From positions 1 to 38,526 of the forward strand of contig JAPUKZ010000420.1 of NCBI GenBank assembly GCA_027295405.1: a stretch of DNA of 38,526 nucleotides, in the 5' to 3' direction. How positions within the stretch are numbered: position 1 is the first letter of the stretch; each line of letters starts with the position of its first letter. This DNA is from Gammaproteobacteria bacterium. GTDB taxonomy: Bacteria > Pseudomonadota > Gammaproteobacteria > Pseudomonadales > Halieaceae. A model generated the notes under the pieces. The model was not told the DNA's origin. It did not search any database and saw nothing but the letters and a program-made list of their open reading frames with translations. Of the stretch, positions 7,520 to 14,817 are shown piece by piece. The translations under genes were made by a program, and so were the position numbers.

Positions 7520-8290
7520 GTGGCTGAATTACTGCGTGAACAGGTGACGGATGTACATCACTGGACGGATACTCTGTTCAGCTTCAAGACTACGCGCGAT
7601 CCGGGTTTTCGTTTCAAGAGTGGCCATTTCACCATGATTGGCCTGGAGCAGGAGGGTCGCCCTCTGCTGCGGGCCTACAGCATGGCCAGTGCCCACTACG
7701 AGGACGAACTGGAGTTCTTCAGCATCAAGGTGGCGGATGGTCCCTTGACCTCCCAACTGCAGAAAATCACGGTGGGTGACGAAGTTCTGGTTAACAGCAA
7801 GGCCACCGGCACGCTGGAAGAGGGCAATTTGCTGCCGGGGAAAAACCTCTACCTGATCGCCACCGGCACCGGCCTGGCACCTTTTCTCAGTATTATCCGT
7901 GACCCGGCAATCTACGAAAATTTTGACAAGGTCATCCTCGTCCACGGTTGCCGCTATGTGGAGGAACTGGCCTACCGGGAAATCATCACCGAGCACCTGC
8001 CCAACAATGAGTACTTCGGCCACCACGTGCGGGAGAAGTTGATCTATTACCCCACGGTAACCCGCGAGAAGTACCAGACCAACGGCCGTATCACCGATCT
8101 TTTAAAAATCGGCAAGCTGGCTTCTGATATCGGCTTACCCCAGGTGACGCCGGAGGATGACCGCTTCATGCTCTGTGGCAGCCCCTCCATGCTCAGGGAT
8201 CTCAGCGTTATGTTACAGGCACGGGGTTTCCGGGAGACCCGCCACGGCGAACTGGGTCACTACGTGGTCGAGCGGGCGTTCGTGGAGTAG
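7520..8290 (+). CDS. fpr: Ferredoxin-NADP reductase
   Basis: This 256-residue bacterial-type ferredoxin/flavodoxin-NADP+ reductase has the FAD-binding RAYSMAS motif, the NADP-binding loop ATGTGLAPFLSIIRD, the pyridine-nucleotide segment LVHGCRYVEELAYRE, the FMLCGSPSML motif and a C-terminus reading YVVERAFVE that stacks near the flavin. It balances NADPH with ferredoxin/flavodoxin for Fe-S cluster and redox-stress functions in the cytosol. The start is a GTG with AGGGAGA about 10 bp upstream. It lies divergent from the FinR-like regulator. Confidence 0.95.
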   Translation: MAELLREQVTDVHHWTDTLFSFKTTRDPGFRFKSGHFTMIGLEQEGRPLLRAYSMASAHYEDELEFFSIKVADGPLTSQLQKITVGDEVLVNSKATGTLEEGNLLPGKNLYLIATGTGLAPFLSIIRDPAIYENFDKVILVHGCRYVEELAYREIITEHLPNNEYFGHHVREKLIYYPTVTREKYQTNGRITDLLKIGKLASDIGLPQVTPEDDRFMLCGSPSMLRDLSVMLQARGFRETRHGELGHYVVERAFVE

Positions 8291-8377
8291 TGCAGGCTCT
8301 ACGCCGCTTGCTCTCGGACACCCACGCAGCACCGGGCAGACGCTATCCAGCCGAAAATAGACTGGCCAACTTCGATC

Positions 8378-8390
8378 GGCTGTGTCGCGA
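8378..8390 (+). repeat. Left terminal inverted repeat of the IS6-family element
   Basis: GGCTGTGTCGCGA, partner of the sequence at 8935-8947; about 65 bp before the transposase start. Confidence 0.75.
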
Positions 8391-8454
8391 AATTGGCGTC
8401 CGCGGCGCGGCAATCTATACTTTCGCGTTCTGAATTATATTTCTTGGACAAATT

Positions 8455-8894
8455 ATGATCAGCTTCAAAGGCCGCCATCACCAGCAAGATATCATATTAC
8501 AATGCGTGCGGTGGTACGTAGCTTATTCGCTGAGCTATCGAGATCTTGAGGAGTTGATGTAGGAGCGAGGCTATGTGGTGGACCATGGTACGATATCAAT
8601 ATCGATAAAAGTGGTGCCAATACGGCCGCTATCAAGCAGTACAATAGCGATAAAAACAAGCGTGTAAAAATCCGCCAGTGCAAATACCTCAATAATATTG
8701 TCGAGCAGGTGGTGCGGCATTCCGATCACCGGTTTATCAAGCGGCTGATTCGACCCATGCCGGGCTTCAAATCATTCTGGTCAGCACGGGCTACTTTAGC
8801 AGGCATCGAACTCTGGCGCATGCTGAAGAAAGGTCAAAGCAAGAGTTCATTACCCGCATGGCAACAGTTTTACGCGTTGGCTCTGACAGGATGA
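8455..8894 (+). pseudogene. IS6-family transposase pseudogene
   Basis: The 5' piece (ATG at 8455) reads FKGRHHQQDIILQCVRWY and LSYRDLEELM, the classic IS6/IS26 N-terminus. It is cut by an in-frame TAG at 8560-8562 and continues to VVDHGTI. From about 8590 another frame carries the IS6 C-terminus: DKSGANTAAI, KYLNNIVEQ, RPMPGFKSFWSARATLAGIE, stopping at 8894. The DDE catalytic middle (roughly 100 residues) is missing. Two lesions, a nonsense codon and a frameshifting deletion, make it inactive. Confidence 0.88.
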
Positions 8895-8934
8895 TTGTGC
8901 CTGACCATTACCGTTAGCTGGAACTGGTAAAGGC

Positions 8935-8947
8935 TCGCGACAGAGCC
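8935..8947 (-). repeat. Right terminal inverted repeat of the IS6-family element
   Basis: TCGCGACAGAGCC, whose reverse complement differs at one base from the left end at 8378-8390. Confidence 0.75.
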
Positions 8948-9041
8948 CTGAAAGTGTCTTGCATACTGGCTATCTTCAGGCTTGGAATACCACTGTGCTA
9001 GGATGTTCAGAGGCTCCCTACATTGCGCTGCGAGCAGAACT

Positions 9042-10646
9042 ATGGCTGAAAAAGTCAAAGGAATGAAGGAAACGGAACTTGCAGCTGTCCGTCAGCATGT
9101 TGAACGCATCCTTAACAGTCAGGCGTTGGTTCAGGCCGAGCGTCTGCGCCGATTCCTGCAATATCTTGTTGACCATGCTATTTCTGAACAAACGGGCAGC
9201 CTGAATCAATTTTCAATCGCCACTGATGTTTTCGATAGAGACGAGTCCTTTGATCCGACTGTCGATGCAATCGTGCGTGTTGAAGCGGGGCGGCTACGCT
9301 CCAAACTGCTGGAATACTACGATGATGAGGGGCGGGAGGATAAAGTTCGGATCTCTTTTCCAAAACGTGGCTACGCGGTACGGTTTCAGTTCCCCGAGAG
9401 TCAGACACATCTTGCCCCAACAGAACTCGAAACACCTGAAGCACATCCGGATATATTACAGCCAACAGAGGTCAGGAATGCCGTGATTGCTGTCCTTCCA
9501 TTCGACAATATGAGCACGGATCCGGAGCAGGAGTATTTCTCTGACGGGATCACCGAAGATTTGATTACCGACCTTTCCCAGTTGCCAGGGCTATCGGTGA
9601 TCGCACGACAATCAACATTTGTCTACAAGGGGTCTGCCACCAACGCGCAGGCTGTCAGTGCCAGGTTGGGAGCTGAATTCATTGTTGAGGGAAGCGTTCG
9701 GAAGATTGGTAACAGAATACGGATTAACGCGCAACTAATACACGGGGCAACAGGCAGGCACATCTGGGCCGAGCGGTTTGACCGCGAAACCAATGATATT
9801 TTCGACCTGCAAGACAGCGTAAATCGCAAGATTGTCGCCGCGCTCAAGCTACAGATATCAACTGCAAACCAGTCGCGGTTACAGCGTAGGGGCACGCGGG
9901 TCATCGAAGCCTATGACTACTTGCTGCGCGGTATGAAGGAAGCGCAGATGCGCACACGAGAAGGGGCTGAGAGAGCCCGATATTGTTTTGAATCGGCACT
10001 TGAACTGGATCCAGGCTATGCAACTGCTTACGGAAGATTGAGTTTGAACACTGTCTACCAATGGATTGGAGGCTGGAACCTGTCGCGGGAGGATACGATA
10101 GAAAAGGGAGTGGAACTCGCGGAGAAAGGCGTTGCACTTGATGGTGAAAACGCATTCGTCAACGCCGCGCTGTGCTGGGCATTGCTGTGGCAGGGACAAC
10201 ACGACGCTGCCATAGAAACAGGGCAGAAAGCGATTATTCTAGACCCCAACGACGTTGCGGCCTTAGAACGCCTCGCCTTTGCCTTGGCCTGGAGTAACCG
10301 GGCCGATGAGGCACTTCAAAATATTGCCAAAGCACAAATGCTGAACCCGCTCCACGGATACTACTTTCCAAGCGGCGTATGCTATTTCATGCAGGCGCAC
10401 TATGCAGCCGCCGTCGAGACATTGCACCACAGCATTGACGCCAATCCTCACTTCCTGCCGGCGTATTTGTACCTGGCCGCCAGTTTGAGTTTACTCGAGC
10501 AGGACATTAGAGCGCGGCCTATTGCCAAGACCATCAAGGAGCTTGACCCAGACTATCGGCCGGCAGACATCCATCGTACGATTTTCAAATATACGAAAGA
10601 TCGAGACAGATTTATCAGCGCACTTACGCGTGTTTTAGAGGCCTGA
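9042..10646 (+). CDS. TolB/FlgO-like domain and TPR protein
   Basis: This protein has 534 residues. Residues about 1-110 match the N-terminal domain common in such regulators (a helical start, then FSIATDVFDRDESFDPTVDA, IVRVEAGRLRSKL and FPKRGYAVRF). Residues about 140-270 form a TolB/FlgO-like domain (IAVLPFDNMSTDPEQEYFSD, LGAEFIVEGSVRK, GRHIWAERFDR). The rest is tetratricopeptide-type helical repeats. Relatives are often fused to adenylate cyclases or DNA-binding domains; no cyclase domain is present, and the N-domain may be a degenerate winged helix. An upstream in-frame TTG at 8982 would add 20 residues. The gene starts 95 bp from the IS6 end and has more A/T-ending codons than its neighbours, which suggests transfer. 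Function unknown, probably signalling or scaffolding. Confidence 0.75.
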   Translation: MAEKVKGMKETELAAVRQHVERILNSQALVQAERLRRFLQYLVDHAISEQTGSLNQFSIATDVFDRDESFDPTVDAIVRVEAGRLRSKLLEYYDDEGREDKVRISFPKRGYAVRFQFPESQTHLAPTELETPEAHPDILQPTEVRNAVIAVLPFDNMSTDPEQEYFSDGITEDLITDLSQLPGLSVIARQSTFVYKGSATNAQAVSARLGAEFIVEGSVRKIGNRIRINAQLIHGATGRHIWAERFDRETNDIFDLQDSVNRKIVAALKLQISTANQSRLQRRGTRVIEAYDYLLRGMKEAQMRTREGAERARYCFESALELDPGYATAYGRLSLNTVYQWIGGWNLSREDTIEKGVELAEKGVALDGENAFVNAALCWALLWQGQHDAAIETGQKAIILDPNDVAALERLAFALAWSNRADEALQNIAKAQMLNPLHGYYFPSGVCYFMQAHYAAAVETLHHSIDANPHFLPAYLYLAASLSLLEQDIRARPIAKTIKELDPDYRPADIHRTIFKYTKDRDRFISALTRVLEA

Positions 10647-10734
10647 CGTGTAACTCCAGTCAGCAGCGGCCCACGGCTCACACTTGCGGCATGGTAGGTG
10701 GCACGTATAAGCCTCCCAGAGTGCCAAAATCGAG

Positions 10735-10965
10735 TTACTCTGAACTGAACGCCTCAAGCGGTTCCAGTGAAAGTTCTCCAGCGAGATGTGAGGCCGTCAT
10801 CTTGATGTAGATTTCCACCTGCCAACTAGCTTCCAAATGGTCCTCAAACGGCCCTTCGATAGTGCCTTCCCGCGTATAAAAAAACCATTTACCGTCATGC
10901 CCGAACACTCGATCAGAACGAAAACGGGTTTGCATCTTAGGATCGTCTGTACGTTTTGTCTCCAT
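10735..10965 (-). CDS. DUF6316-type small protein
   Basis: The product has 76 residues if started at the ATG at 10965, which follows an AAGGTGGAGGT stretch. The core FRSDRVFGHDGKWFFYTREG followed by GPFEDHLEA is the pattern I associate with DUF6316, a small family common in Pseudomonadales. There is no signal peptide or membrane span; the function is unknown. A longer frame begins at 11055 but its extra 30 residues do not look coding. A TATAAT on the - strand (11008-11003) and two CRP-like palindromes lie upstream, so it may be under cAMP-CRP/Vfr-type or FNR-type control. Confidence 0.7.
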   Translation of the reverse strand: METKRTDDPKMQTRFRSDRVFGHDGKWFFYTREGTIEGPFEDHLEASWQVEIYIKMTASHLAGELSLEPLEAFSSE

Positions 10966-11002
10966 ACCTCCACCTTGAAGAGCCTGTAAATTCCTTACGA
11001 TA

Positions 11003-11090
11003 ATTATACCGACCCCCGCGCTTAACACTGAAATGGAAACCGTGACGCAGCTCACATAATGCTGAAATGGAAACCGTGACGGGGATCACA
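11003..11090 (-). promoter_or_regulatory. Promoter of the DUF6316 gene with two CRP-like sites
   Basis: On the - strand, TATAAT occupies 11008-11003. Upstream of it are GTGA-N6-TCAC at 11042-11055 (followed by A) and GTGA-N6-TCAC at 11076-11089 (followed by A). Both match the CRP consensus TGTGA-N6-TCACA except at the first base. The two centres are 34 bp apart, and they lie about 52 and 86 bp upstream of a start predicted from the -10 box. Confidence 0.5.
11028..11081 (+). repeat. 20-bp direct repeat, two copies
   Basis: CTGAAATGGAAACCGTGACG occurs exactly at 11028-11047 and 11062-11081, a 34-bp period. The 3' part of each copy forms the left half of a CRP-like palindrome. The repeat suggests duplication of an operator, or a terminal repeat of an unrecognised element. 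Confidence 0.75.
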
Positions 11091-11226
11091 AATTGGGTGA
11101 ATTAGCGGCGTTGGATGCCAGTTAACCAAAGGGGTGGACTAATTTGGCGATGATTACGTAGTTGGACGAATGTACGAGTTGAGTCGTTTCTGGTTATTCA
11201 GCATACCACCCTCGAAGGGCTGCTCT

Positions 11227-11315
11227 CGGAGTATTATAGATACTCCGTCCCTCTTTCGGCGATACTCGCACCAACTGGCAGGTAGCTGTCAGTGAGAGCG
11301 GGACATGCACCCGCT
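11227..11315 (+). ncRNA. Three consecutive hairpins upstream of an IS110-type transposase: candidate bridge RNA
   Basis: Hairpin 1: CGGAGTAT/ATACTCCG around a 5-nt loop (11227-11247). Hairpin 2: CTGGCAG/CTGTCAG with one G-U pair and a 4-nt loop (11275-11292). Hairpin 3: AGCGGG/CCCGCT around a 7-nt loop (11297-11315). They lie 180-270 bp upstream of the transposase start. In IS110-group elements the non-coding end next to the recombinase gene encodes the bridge RNA that pairs with target and donor DNA. Position and structure fit; the guide loops cannot be assigned without the element ends. Confidence 0.45.
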
Positions 11316-11496
11316 GACTACGAATATCTCGGAGTCAACACGCGATGTTCACTGCTTTACCTTCGAGTCATCGGGTGCGCTTGAGATCACCAACGAACAC
11401 TCAGGGCTTGCCGTAGCACCGGCTCACCTATATTACTTTCGCAGATCTCAAGCAGGCATGTCCCTTACCTACAATCTAGCACAAGGGAGACAAGTC

Positions 11497-11628
11497 ATGG
11501 AGCCTGCTAACACTATTCCATTTTCTGCCTACGTCGGTGTTGACTGGGCGGACAAGAAACATGATGTGTGCATTCAGGACGCGGCTGGGACTGTTTGCGA
11601 GTTCGACATTATCCCGCACCGTGTCTAG
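11497..11628 (+). pseudogene. IS110-family transposase, N-terminal fragment
   Basis: The ATG at 11497 has GGGAG 7 bp upstream. It starts a 43-residue frame reading YVGVDWADKKHDVCIQD, the conserved beginning of the DEDD (RuvC-like) catalytic domain, with the first acidic residue at D16. It ends FDIIPHRV followed by TAG (11626-11628). Full members have about 340-400 residues, so nearly 90 percent of the gene is lost, including the C-terminal serine-containing domain. It cannot transpose on its own. Confidence 0.85.
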
Positions 11629-11873
11629 CGGAGCACCCCTCGCGTTGGCAAAGGCGGCAAGCCTGGCTCACGGTTTTTGGAGAGGCCGTGGATCTCGACT
11701 CGCACGCCTACGCTGACGCATCGCTGGGGCAGCTGCGCTGGATTGATATTCACCACAGTGAAGCCAGCAAGGGCGAGGCGGTAGATATCCTGCGCGCGCT
11801 TCGATCTTTCCTGACGCGTGACGCCTGACGCCTGACCCCGGATTCCCTTGTCGAGATTTTCAGTGCTGCTTGT
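11629..11873 (+). other. Coding-like debris after the IS110 break, unresolved
   Basis: Directly after the truncated transposase another frame (ending TGA at 11826-11828) reads plausibly as protein: AVDLDSHAYADASLGQLRWI, then HHSEASKGEAVDILRALRSF. The SKGEAV segment recalls the 'KGxAl' lysine motif of HAD-type phosphatases, but too little remains to name it. It is probably the 3' tail of a gene joined to the IS110 piece by deletion. Positions 11838-11873 show nothing recognisable. Confidence 0.3.
11810..11837 (+). repeat. Four tandem copies of a 7-bp unit
   Basis: CCTGACG, CGTGACG, CCTGACG and CCTGACC follow one another. The array covers the end of the coding-like debris and is a likely slippage site. 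Confidence 0.75.
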
Positions 11874-12719
11874 CTAGCCACGGGTACTGTAGATGGGAAT
11901 CGGCTCCAACTCCGCGTAGTAGCTCTCCAGTTCCTCAATGCTGATCGGCTGCTGCTCCCGTTTCACATATTCTTCAGTCGGGCCGCGCCACAGGGCTGTC
12001 TTCAACCCGTTAAAAGTCAGGCATTGGCCGTTGAGTTTGGCGGCCGCATCACTGGCGAGCCAGACCAGGCCCTGGGCCACATCTTCCGGTTCACCGAAAC
12101 CCAGCTCGGCGGCGGTTTTTTCTGCCCGGTCGATCAGTGGCTGGGTCATATCGGTACGCGCCACCGGCCACATGGCATTGCTGCGGATGTGGTAGCGCTC
12201 CAGTTCCTTGACCGCGGTGTACATGATCCCCATTAGCCCGGCTTTGGCGGCGGCGTAATTGGTCTGGCCGAAGTTGCCCAGCAGCCCGGAAGCCGAGGTA
12301 ATCTGGATGATGTGGCCGCCCCCCTGTTCGCGCATGGCCACGGCGGCCTGGCGGGTGCAGAGGAAGGGGCCGCGCAGGTTGACGGCGATAACCTCGTCAA
12401 AATCCTCGTCGCTCATTTTCATCAGGGTGCGGTCGCGGACGATGCCGGCGTTGTTGACCATGACGTCGATGCCGCCGAATTTGTCTACGCAGGTATCGAC
12501 CAGGGCGGAGCAAACGTCGCTCTCGGTGACTGAGCCGGGCACGGCGTGTACCGGTGTACCCAGCGCGGTAATTTCGTCGTGCACCCCGGCCAGCGCGGCC
12601 TCGTTGGTGCCATTGATGATCAGGGAAGCGCCCTCGGCGGCGCAGGCCAGCGCGAAATGCCGGCCCAGGCTGCGCGATGACCCGGTTATAACAATCCTTT
12701 TTCCGTCCAGTCTACCCAT
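11874..12719 (-). CDS. SDR-family oxidoreductase
   Basis: This 281-residue classical short-chain dehydrogenase has the cofactor loop TGSSRSLG (12-19), the NNAG motif (89-92) and the catalytic S142/S144, Y155 and K159 (YAAAK). The basic residue in SSR suggests NADP(H) preference. The C-terminus is about 30 residues longer than usual (EEYVKREQQPISIEELESYY and beyond). It sits 12 bp downstream of the GST gene on the same strand, with GGGGAGA as ribosome site, so the two form an operon. The substrate is unknown; a GST partner suggests metabolism of a reactive or xenobiotic carbonyl compound. Confidence 0.9.
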   Translation of the reverse strand: MGRLDGKRIVITGSSRSLGRHFALACAAEGASLIINGTNEAALAGVHDEITALGTPVHAVPGSVTESDVCSALVDTCVDKFGGIDVMVNNAGIVRDRTLMKMSDEDFDEVIAVNLRGPFLCTRQAAVAMREQGGGHIIQITSASGLLGNFGQTNYAAAKAGLMGIMYTAVKELERYHIRSNAMWPVARTDMTQPLIDRAEKTAAELGFGEPEDVAQGLVWLASDAAAKLNGQCLTFNGLKTALWRGPTEEYVKREQQPISIEELESYYAELEPIPIYSTRG

Positions 12720-12731
12720 TGTATTCTCCCC

Positions 12732-13469
12732 TTATTCGATGCCGCCGGTTTCCGGGGCCGGTCGCGCCCGTTGGTTGAATAGCAAGGCCCGGATTCTGAC
12801 TTTGTCCTCATCGGAGATCTGCGAGTAATCCTGGGTCAGGTCGCTGCCCACCGACATGCCCCGTTGCAGCGCCGGGCGCTCACTCAGTTCCTCAAACCAG
12901 CGTTTGAAGTACTTGAATTCCTTGATATCGATACCCTGGCCTTCCCAGTTGACCACCCAGGGATAGCTGGCCATGTCGGCAATCGTGTATTCATCCCCCG
13001 CCAGGTAGCGGCGATCATACAGGCGGTTGTTCATGACCCCGTACATGCGGTGCACCTCGTCGTTGAAGCGGCGCAGGGCATAGCTCTGGTCACCCTGGTC
13101 ATCTCCCAGTCGGGCAAAATGGCCGCGCTCTCCGGTCTTGGGGCCCTGGTTGGCCATCTGCCACATCAGCCACTGATAGACTTCCCACTTCTCCCGCTCA
13201 TTGCGACCGCCAAACTGGCCGGTTTTCTCAGCGATATACATCATGCAGGCACCGGATTCGAACACGGACAGGGGTCCAGCACCCGCAGCGGGATCCTGGT
13301 CGACGATAGCGGGCATACGGTTGTTGGGGCTGATCTTGAGGAAGTCTTCTTCAAACTGGGCGCCGGTGCCGATGCTGCAATAGACGACGTTGTAGTCGAT
13401 GCCACATTCTTCCAACTGAATGGTGACTTTCTTGCCATTGGGGGTGGGCCAGTAGTGAACATCTATCAT
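12732..13469 (-). CDS. Glutathione S-transferase, Ure2p/Nu-class-like
   Basis: This 245-residue GST has a thioredoxin-fold N-domain beginning MIDVHYWPTPNGKKV, where the TPNGKK turn is characteristic of YfcG/YghU/Ure2p-like (Nu class) enzymes. NNRMPAIVDQ and VFESGA supply the cis-proline and the glutathione-binding Glu-Ser pair. The all-helical C-domain carries the YTIADMASYPWV capping motif. Nu-class GSTs have disulfide reductase activity using glutathione. I chose the ATG at 13469 (AGGA upstream) over one ten codons earlier. First gene of the GST-SDR operon, divergent from the methyltransferase. Confidence 0.9.
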   Translation of the reverse strand: MIDVHYWPTPNGKKVTIQLEECGIDYNVVYCSIGTGAQFEEDFLKISPNNRMPAIVDQDPAAGAGPLSVFESGACMMYIAEKTGQFGGRNEREKWEVYQWLMWQMANQGPKTGERGHFARLGDDQGDQSYALRRFNDEVHRMYGVMNNRLYDRRYLAGDEYTIADMASYPWVVNWEGQGIDIKEFKYFKRWFEELSERPALQRGMSVGSDLTQDYSQISDEDKVRIRALLFNQRARPAPETGGIE

Positions 13470-13509
13470 GATCTTGATCCTGTGGTGATTCTCCGGCACT
13501 GATTGTGCC

Positions 13510-13515
13510 TATAAT
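13510..13515 (+). promoter_or_regulatory. -10 box of the methyltransferase gene
   Basis: TATAAT sits inside the palindrome GCCTATAATAGGC, 26 bp before the ATG at 13542. No strong -35 box is visible. The same CTATAATAG core appears at the amrS promoter. Confidence 0.5.
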
Positions 13516-13541
13516 AGGCCTTTGGTCAATGGAAACCGCTC

Positions 13542-14171
13542 ATGGGATTTTACGCTAAGCATATTCTGCCGCACCTGATTAACTGTGCTTGTGGCACCAA
13601 ACCCATCTGCAAACAACGGGAAAAAGTGGTGCCACTGGCCTCGGGAACCGTGCTGGAAATTGGAATTGGCACCGGCCTCAACTTACCTTACTACGATACT
13701 GACAAAGTCGAGCGCTTGATCGGGTTGGACCCCTGTGAGGAATCCTGGAAACTGGCCGGCGAGCGCGCCCGGGCGTTGGGAGTACCGGTGGAGTTTGTGG
13801 GTCTGCCGGGAGAACAGATACCCCTGGATGACGACAGTGTCGATACCGTGCTGGTCACCTTCAGCCTGTGCACGATCCCCGACCCGGTGATGGCGCTGCA
13901 GGGGATGCGGCGTGTGCTAAAACCCTCCGGGCAATTAATTTTCTGTGAACACGGGATTGCGCCAGATGCCTCAGTGCGCAAGTGGCAGAACCGGATCAAC
14001 GGCTTCTGGGGAAGCTTTACCGGGGGCTGCAATATTAATCGCGACATACCCTCGCTGTTGGCGCAGGGTGGGTTTGAGGTTGAGGTGCTGGATGAGATGT
14101 ACTTGCCGGGCATGCCGCGCATCGCGGGTTACAATTTTTGGGGCAACGCCCGCCCGGGCGCTGGGTGCTGA
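13542..14171 (+). CDS. Class I SAM-dependent methyltransferase
   Basis: This 209-residue methyltransferase has motif I VLEIGIGTGLNLPYY, the acidic end of strand 2 in LIGLDPCEES, motif III around DTVLVTFSLCTIPDP, and RVLKPSGQLIFCEHG for motif post-III. The pattern resembles METTL7/UbiE-like small-molecule methyltransferases. The C-terminal region has several cysteines and ends PGAGC. Cys residues CACGTKPIC near the N-terminus are unusual for the fold and might bind metal. The substrate is unknown. It is transcribed divergently from the GST gene. Confidence 0.88.
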   Translation: MGFYAKHILPHLINCACGTKPICKQREKVVPLASGTVLEIGIGTGLNLPYYDTDKVERLIGLDPCEESWKLAGERARALGVPVEFVGLPGEQIPLDDDSVDTVLVTFSLCTIPDPVMALQGMRRVLKPSGQLIFCEHGIAPDASVRKWQNRINGFWGSFTGGCNINRDIPSLLAQGGFEVEVLDEMYLPGMPRIAGYNFWGNARPGAGC

Positions 14172-14255
14172 TACCTGCGTCAACAGTGCATGGGCATGCC
14201 GTCACAACTACGCGCTGCTCTGGTAGAGTGGGCGGGCACTGATTGGGAGACAGGC

Positions 14256-14816
14256 GTGAGAATTGGCGTACTGCTGCTGTTATTGATTGCAGGCAGAGGC
14301 TATGCCGCCGGCGGGGTGGTTGGCGAGCCGGGCAGTTGTATGATCGAAATCGGTTTATACACCGCCCATTTCACCATCTATCAGTCGGATACCAGCGGTG
14401 ATGAAGAGTTTTGTGAAGACTTGCCCGACATCGGCAAGACCCTGTTTGTACTGGATTACCTGCACGGCAGCATGAAAGAGGTAGCGGTGGATTTTCGCAT
14501 TATTCGCGATGTCGACGAGCTGGGTATTTTTGCCCGCTGGGAGAATATCCAGGCGATTGAGGATATCGACGCCCGCACCGTGTTCTACCAGCCATCACTG
14601 GTCTACCCGGAGAACCAGTTACTCGCGGAGCACACGTTTCTGGAACCGGGTTGGTATATAGGCGTTGTGACAGCCCCCCATCCCAGTAAGGACATCACCT
14701 ACAACGCGGTATTTCCCTTTCAAGTGGGGCAGACCAACTACCTGTTCTGGTTGCTGCTGATGTTGGCCCTGGCTGTGGCGGGTTTCTACGTTTATCGGTC
14801 GAGGCGGGGGAGTTAG
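14256..14816 (+). CDS. Membrane-anchored periplasmic protein, first gene of the copper trio
   Basis: This 186-residue protein has a signal peptide (RIGVLLLLLIAGRGYA, cleaved near residue 18), a beta-rich periplasmic part of about 140 residues with two cysteines (GSCMIEIG and EFCEDLP), and a C-terminal transmembrane helix (about 162-180) followed by YRSRRGS. The GTG at 14256 has GGGAG 6 bp upstream and begins exactly at the signal peptide; the longer frame from 14190 does not. It is followed after 1 bp by the multicopper oxidase gene. I do not recognise the family. Its topology, shared with the two downstream copper proteins, suggests an assembly or docking partner at the outer face of the inner membrane. 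Confidence 0.75.
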   Translation: MRIGVLLLLLIAGRGYAAGGVVGEPGSCMIEIGLYTAHFTIYQSDTSGDEEFCEDLPDIGKTLFVLDYLHGSMKEVAVDFRIIRDVDELGIFARWENIQAIEDIDARTVFYQPSLVYPENQLLAEHTFLEPGWYIGVVTAPHPSKDITYNAVFPFQVGQTNYLFWLLLMLALAVAGFYVYRSRRGS

Positions 14817-14817
14817 C

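Larger units (their letters stand above)
8378..8947 (+). mobile_element. IS6-family element, internally deleted, both inverted repeats kept
   Basis: A broken IS6-type transposase (8455-8894) is bounded by GGCTGTGTCGCGA (8378-8390) and its inverted partner TCGCGACAGAGCC (8935-8947), which match at 12 of 13 positions. The element measures 570 bp; complete IS6 members are near 800 bp. The 8 bp on each side (8370-8377 and 8948-8955) do not match, so no target duplication remains, consistent with a rearrangement or cointegrate after insertion. Confidence 0.8.

Noticed and set aside
8370-8955. 8-bp target-site duplication around the IS6 element
   Set aside because: The flanks (CTTCGATC and CTGAAAGT) do not match.
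12864-13502. 212-codon open frame on the + strand
   Set aside because: It is antisense to the GST gene and has no recognisable domain.
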